A program made the translations under genes and the position numbers. From Bradyrhizobium sp. SZCCT0231 (GTDB taxonomy: Bacteria > Pseudomonadota > Alphaproteobacteria > Rhizobiales > Xanthobacteraceae), in the NCBI RefSeq assembly GCF_018130245.1, contig NZ_JAFCKP010000001.1:1426001-1490000 (forward strand): 64,000 nucleotides of DNA, read 5' to 3'. The notes below the pieces were generated by a model. It saw only the letters and a program-made list of their open reading frames with translations, ran no database searches and had not been told where the DNA came from. Shown one piece after another: positions 33,735 to 43,339 of this stretch. Positions within the stretch are counted from its first letter, which is position 1. The number at the start of each line of letters is the position of its first letter.

Positions 33735-34681
33735 GGCCCGCCCTCGCGGTTCGCCATGGTGCGGAAGGAGAGCGCGGTGAGGCCCATCAGCGCGGCGAGC
33801 GTCAGCAGCGTCGCGGCCGAGGCTTTGCCGATGTCGTAATGCTCCACCGCCTGCTGGTAGATGTAGAACAGCACGAGGTTGGTCGAATTGGACGGCCCGC
33901 CCTGGGTCATGACGAAGACGTGGTCGACCTGCGTCACCGCGTTGAGGATTGCGATGACGGTGACGAACAGGAAGGTGGGCTTGAGCTCCGGCAGGATGAT
34001 GTGGCGCAGGCGCTGATACGGGCCGGCGCCGTCGAGATGCGCGGCCTCCATCACGTCCTCGGGCACGGCCTGGAGACCGGCGAGGAAGAACAGCATGTAG
34101 TAGCCGGCGTTCTTCCAGATCGTGATGATCATGATCGCGTAGAGCGCGATGTCGGGGTCGCCGAGCCAGTTCGGCAACACCGGGAGCAGGCGGCCGATGT
34201 AATAGTCGAGCAGGCCGACATTGGGCAGGAAGATGAACAGGAACAGCGCGGAGGCCGCGACCATCGGGATCAGCACCGGCAGGAACAGCGCGGCGCGAAG
34301 CGCGCTGTTCACGGCGTGGGTGCGTGACAGCGCCAGCGCGAACAACAGCGCAAGGCCGATGCTCGGCACCGCCGTGCCGACGGCGTAGATCAAATTGTTG
34401 ATGACGGCGCCGGTGAAGGCGGGGTCGGCCAGCACCGCGCTGATGTTGTCGAGGCCGACGAAACGCACCGGTGCCTTCGGTGTGGCACGCTGATAGAGCG
34501 CATCGACGAGCACGCGCCCCATCGCGCCATAGGTGAACAGCGCGAGGAAGACCAGCGACGGCAACAGCAGCAGATAGGCCGGCAGCGAGGCTTTGAAACG
34601 GACGATAAGGCGTTTCAGGACATCCGGCCGCGCCGCCGCGGAGGTCGCGACCGGGAGAGCCGCGGGTTCGGCGAGACTCAT
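33731..34681 (-). CDS. ABC transporter permease, UgpA/MalF type
   Basis: 316 residues from the ATG at 34681, which overlaps the stop of the phosphodiesterase gene by four bases; the frame extends further upstream inside that gene, so the short start is chosen. Helices begin with LPAYLLLLPSLVFLALFTYGAMG. The EAA loop VPEDVMEAAHLDGAGPYQRLRHIILPELKP is intact. QGGPSNSTNLVLFYIYQQAV near the end is typical of the UgpA/MalF group. Coupled on both sides by ATGA overlaps. Confidence 0.9.
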   Translation of the reverse strand: MSLAEPAALPVATSAAARPDVLKRLIVRFKASLPAYLLLLPSLVFLALFTYGAMGRVLVDALYQRATPKAPVRFVGLDNISAVLADPAFTGAVINNLIYAVGTAVPSIGLALLFALALSRTHAVNSALRAALFLPVLIPMVAASALFLFIFLPNVGLLDYYIGRLLPVLPNWLGDPDIALYAIMIITIWKNAGYYMLFFLAGLQAVPEDVMEAAHLDGAGPYQRLRHIILPELKPTFLFVTVIAILNAVTQVDHVFVMTQGGPSNSTNLVLFYIYQQAVEHYDIGKASAATLLTLAALMGLTALSFRTMANREGGP

Positions 34682-35535
34682 CTCATCGCGCCGGGAAAAT
34701 TGAGCGCATAGTCGCGGCCGTTCATTCCCGCGGGCGGTTCGAAGGGGAAGCGCAGACTTTGGTCGAGGAAATCGTGGCTGTGCACCACGAGATTGTCCTC
34801 GTCGATCAGCACGACGCCATAGGCCGGCGGCTCGTGGCTGGCGAGGTGCTCGGTGGCGGCAGCGTCGAGCTCGAACCAGACCTGGTGGTTGGTGCCGCGC
34901 AGCGTCGAGAACGGGATCTTGCCGTAGCTGCCGAAGATCGGCCGGTGCACATGGCCGAAGAACAAATGGCGGATGCGCGCGCGATAGGGCGCAATCACTT
35001 CCGCGAATTCGGCGCTCTGCTTCAGCCCGATCTCGTCCATGGCGTGGACGCCGACCGGGAAGGGCGGATGGTGCATGAACACGACGAATTGCTGGTCGGC
35101 CGGCGCGGCAGCCAGCGTGCTCGCCAGCCAGCCGAGGCGCCTTTCGCACATCTCACCGGCGTGGCTGGTCTCGTCCAGCGTGTCCAGGAAGACGAACAGG
35201 CCGTGCTCGGTGGTGCGCGTGCCCTGCACGAAGCCGTTGGCATCGCGCGGCGCGGCTTTCAGCGCGTCGAGGCAGGTGACGCGGCGGTCGTGATTGCCGA
35301 CCATGGCGATGTACGGAATCTTCAGCGCCGCCATCGCCTCGGCAAAATTGGCGTAGGATTCAGCCTCGCCCCAATGGGTGAGGTCGCCGGTCACGACTGC
35401 AAACGCAGCATCGGACTGGTGCTTGTTGATGTCGGCGATCGCCGCATCCAGCCGGGCGCGCGGATCGAGGCCATAGAGCTTCAGTCCCGGGTTCGCGAGA
35501 TGCGTGTCGGTGAGATGGATGAATTTGAAGGGCAT
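34678..35535 (-). CDS. Calcineurin-type phosphodiesterase (GpdQ/CpdA-like)
   Basis: 285 residues. Class III metallophosphoesterase with all five metal motifs: FIHLTDTHL (D-x-H), VTGDLTHWGE (GD-x), MVGNHDRR (GNHD), VFMHHPP (H) and FFGHVHRP (GH-x-H). These enzymes hydrolyse phosphodiesters such as glycerophosphodiesters or cyclic nucleotides at two metal ions. It has no signal peptide, so it acts in the cytoplasm. It is first in the operon with the Ugp-type transporter, which fits uptake of a glycerophosphodiester followed by cleavage. Confidence 0.9.
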   Translation of the reverse strand: MPFKFIHLTDTHLANPGLKLYGLDPRARLDAAIADINKHQSDAAFAVVTGDLTHWGEAESYANFAEAMAALKIPYIAMVGNHDRRVTCLDALKAAPRDANGFVQGTRTTEHGLFVFLDTLDETSHAGEMCERRLGWLASTLAAAPADQQFVVFMHHPPFPVGVHAMDEIGLKQSAEFAEVIAPYRARIRHLFFGHVHRPIFGSYGKIPFSTLRGTNHQVWFELDAAATEHLASHEPPAYGVVLIDEDNLVVHSHDFLDQSLRFPFEPPAGMNGRDYALNFPGAMR

Positions 35536-35786
35536 GGCGCGCTGTGTCGGGACCGTTGGAGGATGGACGTCTCCGGCAAGACGACCCTGACAGGCGGTTA
35601 GAGCGCGTATGTTTCAGTTTGATGACAGCGGTTCCAGTGGCGTGCTGAAGATGTGGACACGCCTCCGAGGGCAGATGCGACGGGGACGGCGCCTCACGAT
35701 TGCGCTGCAGTGGAGGGGCTACCTTGCCGTGAAGATGCGGTCATGGTTTGCTGGGTCCAAGCCTCATTGCATCACGAGTTTCCCGA

Positions 35787-36794
35787 ATGCCGCCGCGTGT
35801 CTTCCGCAAGCTGGGATTGCTTGCTGTCTCCGTCCTGCTTGCCGTGCTGAGCACCGTCCCGCGTGCGACCGCCGCCGAGTTCAACTTCGCCCGCTACAAG
35901 GAGACCGATCTCGATGAATTCCTGGCGCGGCGGCGGCCCGCAAGCGGCCTCGACGTCGTTCCCATGCTTCCGCTGAAGCTCGACGTCACGCTCGCCTCTT
36001 ACGGTAAGCCTTGCGAGGTTTTTGCGCTCAAGCAATCCATGCTCATGGGCGGCATATCCAAACAAGATATTGATGCTTTGCAGGTCTCGAGTTGTATCCG
36101 CGTGCGGTCGGCCAAGGGGCGGGAGCTCGATGTCTACATTCAGGATGTCGTCAGCGGCTTTCTCCCGAATGAAGTGCCCATCGGGAGCAAGCTGTCGCTC
36201 TATGCGATCCACGTCTACACCACGCCGCAAGAGTCGGGACTGCTGGTCAACGAATTCCTGACCCCGCGCAGCTTTCCGCGCGCCGACAAGCCGGCGGACA
36301 GGGCGATGACGTCCTGCGGATGCTGGACCCAGGACGAGCATCCCGGCGTCGATTTCGCCGCCGACAAGCCGGGCGCCCCGGTGGCGGCGATGGCGGACGG
36401 CGTCGTCGTCAAGATCGAGACCAGCGAGCAGGCGCCGGCCGATTTGCCCGGGATCGGCGGCTGCGGCCGCTATGTCGTGCTCAAGCATACCTATCCCAAT
36501 GGCGGCATCGTCTACACCCGCTACGTCCAGCTCGGCCGCATCATTGGGCCGAAGGGCGAGCCGCTCGCGGTGGGCGCGACCGTCAAGGCGAAGGATACGA
36601 TCGGCGAGATCGGCCCAAACAAGGTGCTGCATTTCGAGCTTCGCCCCGTCGCGCCCGGCAACACGACGACGGACAAGGTGTGGGCCGAGCGCTACGGCAA
36701 GATGCCGGACATGGAGTGGTCACGCTACGAGACCGTCGATCCCGAGAAGTTCGACGTGGCATCGTTCGGCGGCGTGAGGAAGGCGACGAAGTAG
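35787..36794 (+). CDS. M23-fold peptidase-like protein with missing catalytic histidines
   Basis: 335 residues from the ATG at 35787 (GAG eight bases upstream; a TTG at 35748 is the other option). A signal peptide (LGLLAVSVLLAVLSTVPRATA) exports it. The C-terminal LytM-like domain keeps the zinc ligands H185 and D189 (HPGVD) and H282 (VLHFELRP). The usual YAHL is YVQL (Q248) and the first His of HLH is Val280, so both general-base positions are lost. It may bind peptidoglycan or act as an activator like EnvC/NlpD instead of cutting. The N-terminal 150 residues are unrecognised. Confidence 0.7.
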   Translation: MPPRVFRKLGLLAVSVLLAVLSTVPRATAAEFNFARYKETDLDEFLARRRPASGLDVVPMLPLKLDVTLASYGKPCEVFALKQSMLMGGISKQDIDALQVSSCIRVRSAKGRELDVYIQDVVSGFLPNEVPIGSKLSLYAIHVYTTPQESGLLVNEFLTPRSFPRADKPADRAMTSCGCWTQDEHPGVDFAADKPGAPVAAMADGVVVKIETSEQAPADLPGIGGCGRYVVLKHTYPNGGIVYTRYVQLGRIIGPKGEPLAVGATVKAKDTIGEIGPNKVLHFELRPVAPGNTTTDKVWAERYGKMPDMEWSRYETVDPEKFDVASFGGVRKATK

Positions 36795-36799
36795 GGGGG

Positions 36800-37051
36800 C
36801 TAACGATTGACCGTGCGCAAGCGCTCGATCTCGGCGATCAGTCTTGGAATATCCTGTCGCGCGTGGGCGATGAATTCTTGGTCGGCGAGTGTCGCGCCGG
36901 TGAGGTAGATGTCTTCGCCTTCGGTTTGTATAAAGTCTGGACCGCTGATTTTATCGCGCTTCTCGATGAAGGATTTCCACGGACCGGCGGTAGCCTGTTC
37001 GCATCGCGCTTTGATCGCCTCGATCTCGTCGTTGGTGAGCGGACCATTCAT
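36800..37051 (-). CDS. Small protein of unknown function (phage-like AT-GPW motif)
   Basis: 83 residues from the ATG at 37051, which overlaps the stop of the preceding gene (ATGA). The sequence LTNDEIEAIKARCEQATAGPW resembles a short helix-plus-GPW motif common in small phage and mobile-element hypotheticals. The rest, EGEDIYLTGATLADQEFIAHARQDIPRLIAEIERLR, ends in an amphipathic helix. No enzyme motif. It is convergent with the M23-like gene with a 5-base gap. Confidence 0.65.
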   Translation of the reverse strand: MNGPLTNDEIEAIKARCEQATAGPWKSFIEKRDKISGPDFIQTEGEDIYLTGATLADQEFIAHARQDIPRLIAEIERLRTVNR

Positions 37052-37482
37052 TTCAGCCGCTCTGCGTTGCCGGCTTGATCTCGCTTCGCGAAATAGTCGG
37101 CCCAATGTCGGATCCAATCGAGCGCACGGGCTTTGTCGATCGGGGCGATCCAGTCAACATCCGCGCGGGACAGCTGGAAAGCTTCCAGTACTTCGTCGAC
37201 AAACGGTTCGACATCGATCTCCGCGATATCCCGCGCATCAACCTCAACCACAGGGCCCTTTGAACCCAGGTGCTCGACTGCATGCGCGTGCTCGGTCAGA
37301 AGAAGGGCCCGCCCGGATTCCAGCCTTACGAACATCGAGGCGGCCCGACCGAGGCCGTCGTCGTCGTAGTGGATCAACGTAAAGCCGAAGCGTTCGGCGA
37401 GGTCCGCGATCCGAATTGCGAGGGTGCAGAGCTGCATTTCGGGGCCGCCGAACCGAAAGTCGTCTGGGAGTTGCGTGATCAC
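37048..37482 (-). CDS. Protein of unknown function behind selO
   Basis: About 144 residues if it starts at the GTG at 37482, which has AAAGGGG just upstream. The open frame continues into selO, so the start is uncertain. The product is acidic and soluble (MQLCTLAIRIADLAERFGFTLIHYDDDGLGRAASMFVRLESGRALLLTEH ... PFVDEVLEAFQLSRADVDW). Base composition is somewhat lower in GC than selO. The gene lies 23 bases after selO and overlaps the next small gene. The alternating strand/helix pattern looks like an immunity or inhibitor-type fold; no family recognised. Confidence 0.6.
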   Translation of the reverse strand: MITQLPDDFRFGGPEMQLCTLAIRIADLAERFGFTLIHYDDDGLGRAASMFVRLESGRALLLTEHAHAVEHLGSKGPVVEVDARDIAEIDVEPFVDEVLEAFQLSRADVDWIAPIDKARALDWIRHWADYFAKRDQAGNAERLK

Positions 37483-37505
37483 GACGGCCCCTTTGAAGCT
37501 TTTCG

Positions 37506-38978
37506 CTACGTCCCGCAGAACGTCTGCAGCACCCGCTGGTCGGGCAGCGGTGGATCGGCGTAGGCGGCGTAGTCCGGCTGGTCCTCGAACGGTTTTGCCA
37601 GCACCTTCACCAGCTCCTCGAACGGCGCGTAATTGTCGTCGTTGACGGCGGCCTGGATCACGGCCTCGACGCGGTGGTTGCGCGGGATGAAGATCGGATT
37701 GACGGCGTGCATGGCGGCCCGCCGCTCGGCCGCGCCTTGCTGCTCCAGCGCGATGCGCGCGCGCCAGCGCTTGGCCCACTCGTCGAACGCTGCGGGCTCC
37801 ATGAACTGGGCGCGCACGTCGGCAGCGTCATCGGCCGCAGCGTCGCCCAGCTTGCGGAAGGTGAGGGTGAAGTCGGCCTGGTTCTTGGCCATGGCGTCGA
37901 GCAGGTCCTGGATCAGCGCCTCGTCGCCGTCGCGCTCCGTGAACAGGCCGACCTTCTTGCGCAGGCCGGCCTGATAGGCGGCGCTGAACGTGTCGGAGAA
38001 GGCGCCGAGAATGTCCTGGGCTTCCGCGACCGCCTTCTCCTGCTCGTCCGAGAACAGCGGCAGCAGGCATTCGGCAAGGCGCGTCAGATTCCACAAGCCG
38101 ATGCGCGGCTGGTTGGCATAGGCATAGCGGCCCATCTCGTCGATTGACGAAAACACCTGCGCGGGATTGTAGGCGTCCATGAAAGCACACGGGCCGTAAT
38201 CGATGGTCTCGCCCGAGATGGAGCTGTTGTCGGTGTTCATCACGCCGTGGATGAAGCCGACCAGCAGCCAGCGCGCGATGAGCTCGGCCTGGCGTGCGAC
38301 GACGGCGGCGAGCAGGGCGTGATAGGGCCGCTCCGCATAGAGCAGCTCCGGATAGTGGCGCGCGATGACGTGGTCGGCGAGCCGGCGGATCGCCTCGGTG
38401 TCGCGGCGGACGGCGAAGAACTGGAAGGTGCCGACGCGGATGTGGCTCGAGGCGATGCGGGTCAGCACCGCGCCCGGCAGGGCGGTCTCGCGGATGACAT
38501 GCTCGCCGGTGACGACCGCAGCGAGCGAGCGCGTGGTCGGGATGCCCAGCGCATACATGGCTTCGCTGACGATGTATTCGCGCAAGACCGGCCCCAGCGC
38601 GGCGCGGCCGTCGCCGCGGCGGGAGAACGGGGTGGGGCCAGATCCCTTGAGCTGGATGTCGCGGCGGACGCCGTCTTTGTCGATGACCTCGCCGAGCAGG
38701 ATGGCGCGGCCGTCGCCGAGCTGGGGAACAAACTGCCCGAACTGGTGGCCGGCATAGGCCATGGCGATGGGATCTGCCCCCGCGGGAACCGTCTTGCCGG
38801 CCAGGATCTCGGCGCCCTCCGGGGTCTCCAGGAGGTCCGGATCGAGCCCGAGCTGGATCGCCAGCGGCCGGTTCAGCTTGATCAGCCGGGGCGCGGCCAC
38901 TGGTGTGGGCGCGACGCGGGCAAAGAAGCTGTCCGGCAGCGCCGAATAGGAGTTCTGGAAGGGGAAATGCACCGTCAT
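37506..38978 (-). CDS. selO: Protein adenylyltransferase SelO (YdiU/UPF0061)
   Basis: 490 residues from the ATG at 38978; upstream extension of the frame to 39212 enters the aspS promoter and start. A pseudokinase-fold enzyme that transfers AMP to Ser/Thr/Tyr of target proteins, linked to redox stress. Signature regions: [72 protein letters not shown] and the metal/catalytic [25 protein letters not shown]. The C-terminus ends in RVLQTFCGT; the penultimate-type Cys is in the position used for a redox disulphide in SelO (C-G-T in place of a selenocysteine). Divergent from aspS. Confidence 0.95.
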   Translation of the reverse strand: MTVHFPFQNSYSALPDSFFARVAPTPVAAPRLIKLNRPLAIQLGLDPDLLETPEGAEILAGKTVPAGADPIAMAYAGHQFGQFVPQLGDGRAILLGEVIDKDGVRRDIQLKGSGPTPFSRRGDGRAALGPVLREYIVSEAMYALGIPTTRSLAAVVTGEHVIRETALPGAVLTRIASSHIRVGTFQFFAVRRDTEAIRRLADHVIARHYPELLYAERPYHALLAAVVARQAELIARWLLVGFIHGVMNTDNSSISGETIDYGPCAFMDAYNPAQVFSSIDEMGRYAYANQPRIGLWNLTRLAECLLPLFSDEQEKAVAEAQDILGAFSDTFSAAYQAGLRKKVGLFTERDGDEALIQDLLDAMAKNQADFTLTFRKLGDAAADDAADVRAQFMEPAAFDEWAKRWRARIALEQQGAAERRAAMHAVNPIFIPRNHRVEAVIQAAVNDDNYAPFEELVKVLAKPFEDQPDYAAYADPPLPDQRVLQTFCGT

Positions 38979-39187
38979 GGCCTCAAGATAGGGCTGGAAC
39001 GGCCATCGGCAAAGGCTCCCGCCCTGATAAGCCAAAAATGGGCGCTTCCAGCCTAAAACAGGCCGTTCCCTTGGTTGCCGCCTCGGGTTGCTGCTTTGGG
39101 CCTCGTCGGGTAAACCCTGCCGCAACTTCGGACCGGCCGTGATAGGCCGTCCGATTCGCTTCCTCCGACATTGATTTTGGGACGACC

Positions 39188-40960
39188 ATGCATCGCTACC
39201 GGTCACATACATGCGGCGCGCTCCGCGAGAGCAACATCGGCGAGACCATCCGCCTCTCGGGCTGGGTCCATCGCGTTCGCGACCATGGCGGCGTGCTGTT
39301 CATCGACCTGCGCGACCATTACGGCCTGACCCAGTGCGTGGTCGACCCGGACTCGCCGGCGTTCTCGCTGGCCGAAAAGCTGCGCTCGGAATTCGTGGTC
39401 AAGATGGATGGCAAGGTCCGCCGCCGCCCCGAGGGCACCGACAATGACGATTTGCCGACCGGCAAGGTCGAGATCTATGTCAGCGAGATCGAGGTGCTGG
39501 GCCCGGCCGGCGACCTGCCGCTGCCTGTGTTCGGCGACCAGGAATATCCCGAGGACATCAGGCTCAAATATCGCTTCCTGGACCTGCGGCGCGAAAAACT
39601 GCACCAGAACATCATGACGCGCGTCGAGATCATCAAGTCGATGCGCCGGCGCATGGAGGGGCAGGGCTTCTTCGAGTTCAATACCCCGATCCTGACCGCG
39701 TCCTCGCCGGAAGGCGCGCGCGACTTCCTGGTGCCCTCGCGCATTCATCCCGGCAAGTTCTACGCGCTGCCGCAGGCGCCGCAGCAATACAAGCAGCTGC
39801 TGATGATGTCGGGCTTCGACCGCTACTTCCAGATCGCGCCCTGCTTCCGCGACGAGGACCCGCGCGCCGACCGTCTGCCCGGCGAGTTCTACCAGCTCGA
39901 CGTCGAGATGAGTTTTGTCACGCAGGAAGACGTCTTTGCGGCCATGGAGCCGGTGATCACGGGCGTCTTTGAAGAATTCGCCAAGGGCAAGCCGGTGAGC
40001 AAGAACTGGCGCCGGATTCCGTTCGCGGAGGCGCTGCGCAAATACGGCAGCGACAAGCCTGATTTGCGCAACCCCATCGAGATGCAGGACGTCTCCGAGC
40101 ACTTCCGCGGCTCCGGCTTCAAGGTGTTCGCGCGCATGCTCGAGGATCCCAAGAACCAGGTCTGGGCGATCCCGGCGACCGGTGGCGGCAGCCGCGCGTT
40201 CTGCGACCGCATGAACTCGTGGGCGCAGGGCGAGGGCCAGCCCGGCCTCGGCTACATCATGTGGCGCGAGGGCGGCGAGGGCGCAGGTCCCCTCGCGAAC
40301 AACATCGGGCCTGAGCGCACTGCGGCGATCCGCGCGCAGCTCGGCGTCAAGGAAGGCGATGCCGCCTTCTTCGTCGCCGGCGATCCCGACAAGTTCTGGA
40401 AGTTCTCAGGTCTCGCCCGCAACAAGGTCGGCGAGGAGCTGAACCTCACCGACAAGGAGCGGTTTGAGCTCGCCTGGATCGTCGATTTCCCGATGTACGA
40501 GTACAACGAGGACGACAAGAAGGTCGACTTCTCGCACAACCCGTTCTCGATGCCGCAAGGCGGCCTGGAGGCGCTGAAGGGCCAGGATCCGCTGACCATC
40601 AAGGCGTTCCAGTACGACATCACCTGCAACGGCTACGAGATCGCCTCGGGCGGCATCCGCAACCATGTGCCGGAAGCCATGGTGAAGGCGTTCGAGATCG
40701 CAGGTTACGGCGAGCAGGAAGTGGTCGAGCGCTTCGGCGGCATGTACCGCGCCTTCCAGTACGGCGCCCCGCCGCATGGCGGCATGGCGGCCGGCGTCGA
40801 TCGCATCGTGATGCTGCTCTGCGGCACCACGAACCTGCGCGAGATATCGCTGTTCCCGATGAACCAGCAGGCCATGGACCTCCTGATGGGCGCCCCGTCG
40901 GAAGCCACCACAAAACAGCTCCGCGAGCTGCATGTGCGGGTGAACCTGCCGCAGAAGTGA
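39188..40960 (+). CDS. aspS: Aspartyl-tRNA synthetase
   Basis: 590 residues, the bacterial-type class IIb enzyme with the extra GAD insertion. N-terminal anticodon-binding OB fold ([36 protein letters not shown]), motif 2 around [25 protein letters not shown] and motif 3 [14 protein letters not shown]. Charges tRNA-Asp; whether it also charges tRNA-Asn depends on anticodon-loop residues not readable by eye. Start ATG lies at the end of a 209-base gap divergent from selO. Confidence 0.97.
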   Translation: MHRYRSHTCGALRESNIGETIRLSGWVHRVRDHGGVLFIDLRDHYGLTQCVVDPDSPAFSLAEKLRSEFVVKMDGKVRRRPEGTDNDDLPTGKVEIYVSEIEVLGPAGDLPLPVFGDQEYPEDIRLKYRFLDLRREKLHQNIMTRVEIIKSMRRRMEGQGFFEFNTPILTASSPEGARDFLVPSRIHPGKFYALPQAPQQYKQLLMMSGFDRYFQIAPCFRDEDPRADRLPGEFYQLDVEMSFVTQEDVFAAMEPVITGVFEEFAKGKPVSKNWRRIPFAEALRKYGSDKPDLRNPIEMQDVSEHFRGSGFKVFARMLEDPKNQVWAIPATGGGSRAFCDRMNSWAQGEGQPGLGYIMWREGGEGAGPLANNIGPERTAAIRAQLGVKEGDAAFFVAGDPDKFWKFSGLARNKVGEELNLTDKERFELAWIVDFPMYEYNEDDKKVDFSHNPFSMPQGGLEALKGQDPLTIKAFQYDITCNGYEIASGGIRNHVPEAMVKAFEIAGYGEQEVVERFGGMYRAFQYGAPPHGGMAAGVDRIVMLLCGTTNLREISLFPMNQQAMDLLMGAPSEATTKQLRELHVRVNLPQK

Positions 40961-40977
40961 GTTTGGCGGTTTCTAGT

Positions 40978-41111
40978 CTCGTGCCCCGGACGCAGCGCAG
41001 CACGCGAGTGATGCGCTGCCGAGCCGGGGCCCATGTCGCGGCGAACAACGGCTTTCTGGGTTCCGGCTCTGCGCAGCAGCGTTACACGCTGCAGCGCGTC
41101 CGGGACACGAG
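40978..41111. repeat. Palindromic repeat, CCCCGGACGC family, copy 1
   Basis: Arms CTCGTGCCCCGGACGC (40978-40993) and GCGTCCGGGACACGAG (ending 41111) pair with one mismatch. Inner pairs GAGCCGGGGC and CCGGCTCTGCGCAGCA also match. A related copy lies at 60874-61040. It fills the gap between aspS and the next minus-strand gene. Confidence 0.85.
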
Positions 41112-41123
41112 ACCGTCTCTTCC

Positions 41124-43091
41124 CTACAGCCCCGTCGATGCCTCGATCCGGAACTGCGCCAGCGCGCTCTCCGGGTCGGTTTGCAGAAGCTGGATCAATT
41201 GCATCAGTGGGGCCTTGGCGCGCGGCGTGACCTTGATGACGAGCGTCTGGCCCGGCGTCTCGACGAAGCTTGCGATCGCATCCACGGCCGTGCCCGCCTC
41301 GGGATTTGCGGCAGCGACTTCCGCGCGCTGCGCCCTCACGCTGTCGACGAGCGTCTGGCGCGCCGCGTCGCGGCTGACGTTTCGTCCCCGTGCATTCTGC
41401 GCCACCGCGGAATCGACGAAGCCTTTGTCGCGCACTGAGAGCTCGATGGTGCCAGCCTCAATTCGAGCGGACTGACTCATGAGCTGTGCTGGATCAGCGG
41501 AAAACACCTCGCGCGGCACGTTGCCGAGCGCGACGCGCAATTGCGCTCGCGCGATCCCTCCGACATCGAGGGTCGCTGGCTCCAGAACCAGGCTGTTGGA
41601 CTGCTCGGTCCACCCCGCGCCGAGGTCGAGGTCGATCGCGAGGTTGTCGATCCCGGCGGCGATCAATGGAAGCTGCCTCGGATCGGATGGATCGATCGGC
41701 GTGACCAGTTTCGCGACGACGCGTGCCTTGCTCGGGATCGAGCCGATCAGCTGTCCCCAGTCCACGCTCAGCGTGTCGATCGTGACCAGCTTCTTCGTGG
41801 TCTTGTAGGGCGCCACCACGCCCTTGACCTCGGCGCCATCGAGCACGCTGAATAGGCCAAGCATTCGATCGAGCGAGGGTGGTTGACCGGGATTTGCGAG
41901 GCTCGCCGTCCAGCGCAGCAGGTTCGCCATCCTGAACGACCTGAGCGCAAAGCGCTCCACCTTGATCTGCCCCCGAGGCGTCGGCGCATCGAGGCCTTCC
42001 AGCGCGAATTCGTTCTGATCGTACTTGACGGCATTGAGCCGTGCCGTTCCTTGCGGCGTCTCGACCGTTTGTTTGCCGATTTCGGCCTTGCCAATCCGAA
42101 ACCCGTCGAACAAGTCGGCCACCTTCTCGATCATATCGCGCGACTGCGCCGGCGTCGGGATCGAGCCGTCAGCCGGCATTAACGTCATGATTTCGGCCAG
42201 GCGGAATTTCGAAGGCCGGATCGCGATGTCGTCGATGGCGACATTGTCGATTTGTACACGAACGCCCGGCGCCATCGTCACCGCGTACGAATTGGCCGAG
42301 ATGCGTCGATAGACCCTGTGGAAACCGTCGTCGCTCGACCCTTGCGGATCGAGCGCGGCCGTCACGGCGCTTGCGTCGAAATCGTAGGCGGCCAGACCGG
42401 ACAGCTCGCCGGTCATTTTCGCGGGCTTGCCCGGCTGTGTCATGTCGAGCGTATAGGTGATGCGGTCCGTCTTCGCCGTTTCGATCTTGCCGCGATTGAT
42501 GTTCTGGACCGCAAGTCCGGAATAGACGAAATCTCCGCTGCCGGCATTGCCGGGGCCCGCATCGACGGTCACCGCGACGGTCGGCACCACGATCGAGGAC
42601 GCCGAGACAGTTGCGTATTGCGCGAGCATAAAGCGGTACATGTCGATGATCGAGCCGGACAGCGTAGCGCTGGCTGCACGGGTGGGACCGGAAAAGTCGC
42701 GAGCGGCGATCTGCGGGATCTTGTAGTTCGCTTTCAGCTTCGCTCGCTCGGTGTACGTGAAGGCGACCTCGACCCCTGAAACCTCAATGCTGTCGGCCGA
42801 GAAATGGGCTTCATCTGCCTGCCGTACACCGACGGCCGTGACCTTTGCGATCTTGACGTTGGCTAGCTCCGGCTGGGCAGGCTCGACATTGATGTTCTCG
42901 ATCGTCAGCGTCCGGGTCGCGAACTCGAATCCGACCTTGCCATGGCTCGCCTTGCCGCCTTGCTTTCGGATCTGCTCGAAAGCCGCCTCGACCTCGGCGG
43001 TAGCGCGATGCTGGACGTAGAGATTGAAGCCAAACCATCCGCCCGCGCCGAGCACGGCTGCCACGATCAGGCCGATCAGGATTCGCTTCAT
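41124..43091 (-). CDS. Large membrane-anchored protein of unknown function
   Basis: 655 residues from the ATG at 43091 with GGAG upstream; the frame is open to 43424 but the part before lies across the maeB start. One N-terminal helix (ILIGLIVAAVLGAGGWFGFNLYV) anchors a periplasmic part rich in beta-strands and repeated 'derivative' patterns (KVTAVGVRQADEAHFSADSIEVSGVEVAFTY). The organisation resembles AsmA/DUF945-type envelope proteins, but no motif allows a firm call. A C-terminal RDAARQTLVDSVRAQRAEVAA and VETPGQTLVIKVTPRAKAPLMQLIQLL end. It is divergent from maeB. Confidence 0.7.
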   Translation of the reverse strand: MKRILIGLIVAAVLGAGGWFGFNLYVQHRATAEVEAAFEQIRKQGGKASHGKVGFEFATRTLTIENINVEPAQPELANVKIAKVTAVGVRQADEAHFSADSIEVSGVEVAFTYTERAKLKANYKIPQIAARDFSGPTRAASATLSGSIIDMYRFMLAQYATVSASSIVVPTVAVTVDAGPGNAGSGDFVYSGLAVQNINRGKIETAKTDRITYTLDMTQPGKPAKMTGELSGLAAYDFDASAVTAALDPQGSSDDGFHRVYRRISANSYAVTMAPGVRVQIDNVAIDDIAIRPSKFRLAEIMTLMPADGSIPTPAQSRDMIEKVADLFDGFRIGKAEIGKQTVETPQGTARLNAVKYDQNEFALEGLDAPTPRGQIKVERFALRSFRMANLLRWTASLANPGQPPSLDRMLGLFSVLDGAEVKGVVAPYKTTKKLVTIDTLSVDWGQLIGSIPSKARVVAKLVTPIDPSDPRQLPLIAAGIDNLAIDLDLGAGWTEQSNSLVLEPATLDVGGIARAQLRVALGNVPREVFSADPAQLMSQSARIEAGTIELSVRDKGFVDSAVAQNARGRNVSRDAARQTLVDSVRAQRAEVAAANPEAGTAVDAIASFVETPGQTLVIKVTPRAKAPLMQLIQLLQTDPESALAQFRIEASTGL

Positions 43092-43339
43092 TCCCCAGCT
43101 CCAGTTGCTCGTTTTGCGCCGCGCAACCTGCCATATTCGCGAAACGCCGCGCGGTCCAGGGAAAGCTATGGTTTTCAAATGTTTGACCGCGCGCCCTGTT
43201 GATGGGGACGCAATCGGATGTTGCCACCGAGGCACCCGGCGTGCTTCATCCCGTTTCCATGACCCGGAAATACCGTTCCGCTTGGGCGGCAGCTCCGGAC
43301 GATGCATTTTGAGGCCGGTAACGCGAGGCGAGACACCGC

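Noticed and set aside
34682-35149. N-terminal extension of the UgpA-type permease
   Set aside because: The extra residues overlap the phosphodiesterase gene in another register; the ATG at 34681 gives the normal permease start and a four-base overlap.
38247-39056. Plus-strand frame of 269 codons opposite selO
   Set aside because: Antisense to a complete selO reading frame with all signature motifs; composition is that of a shadow frame.
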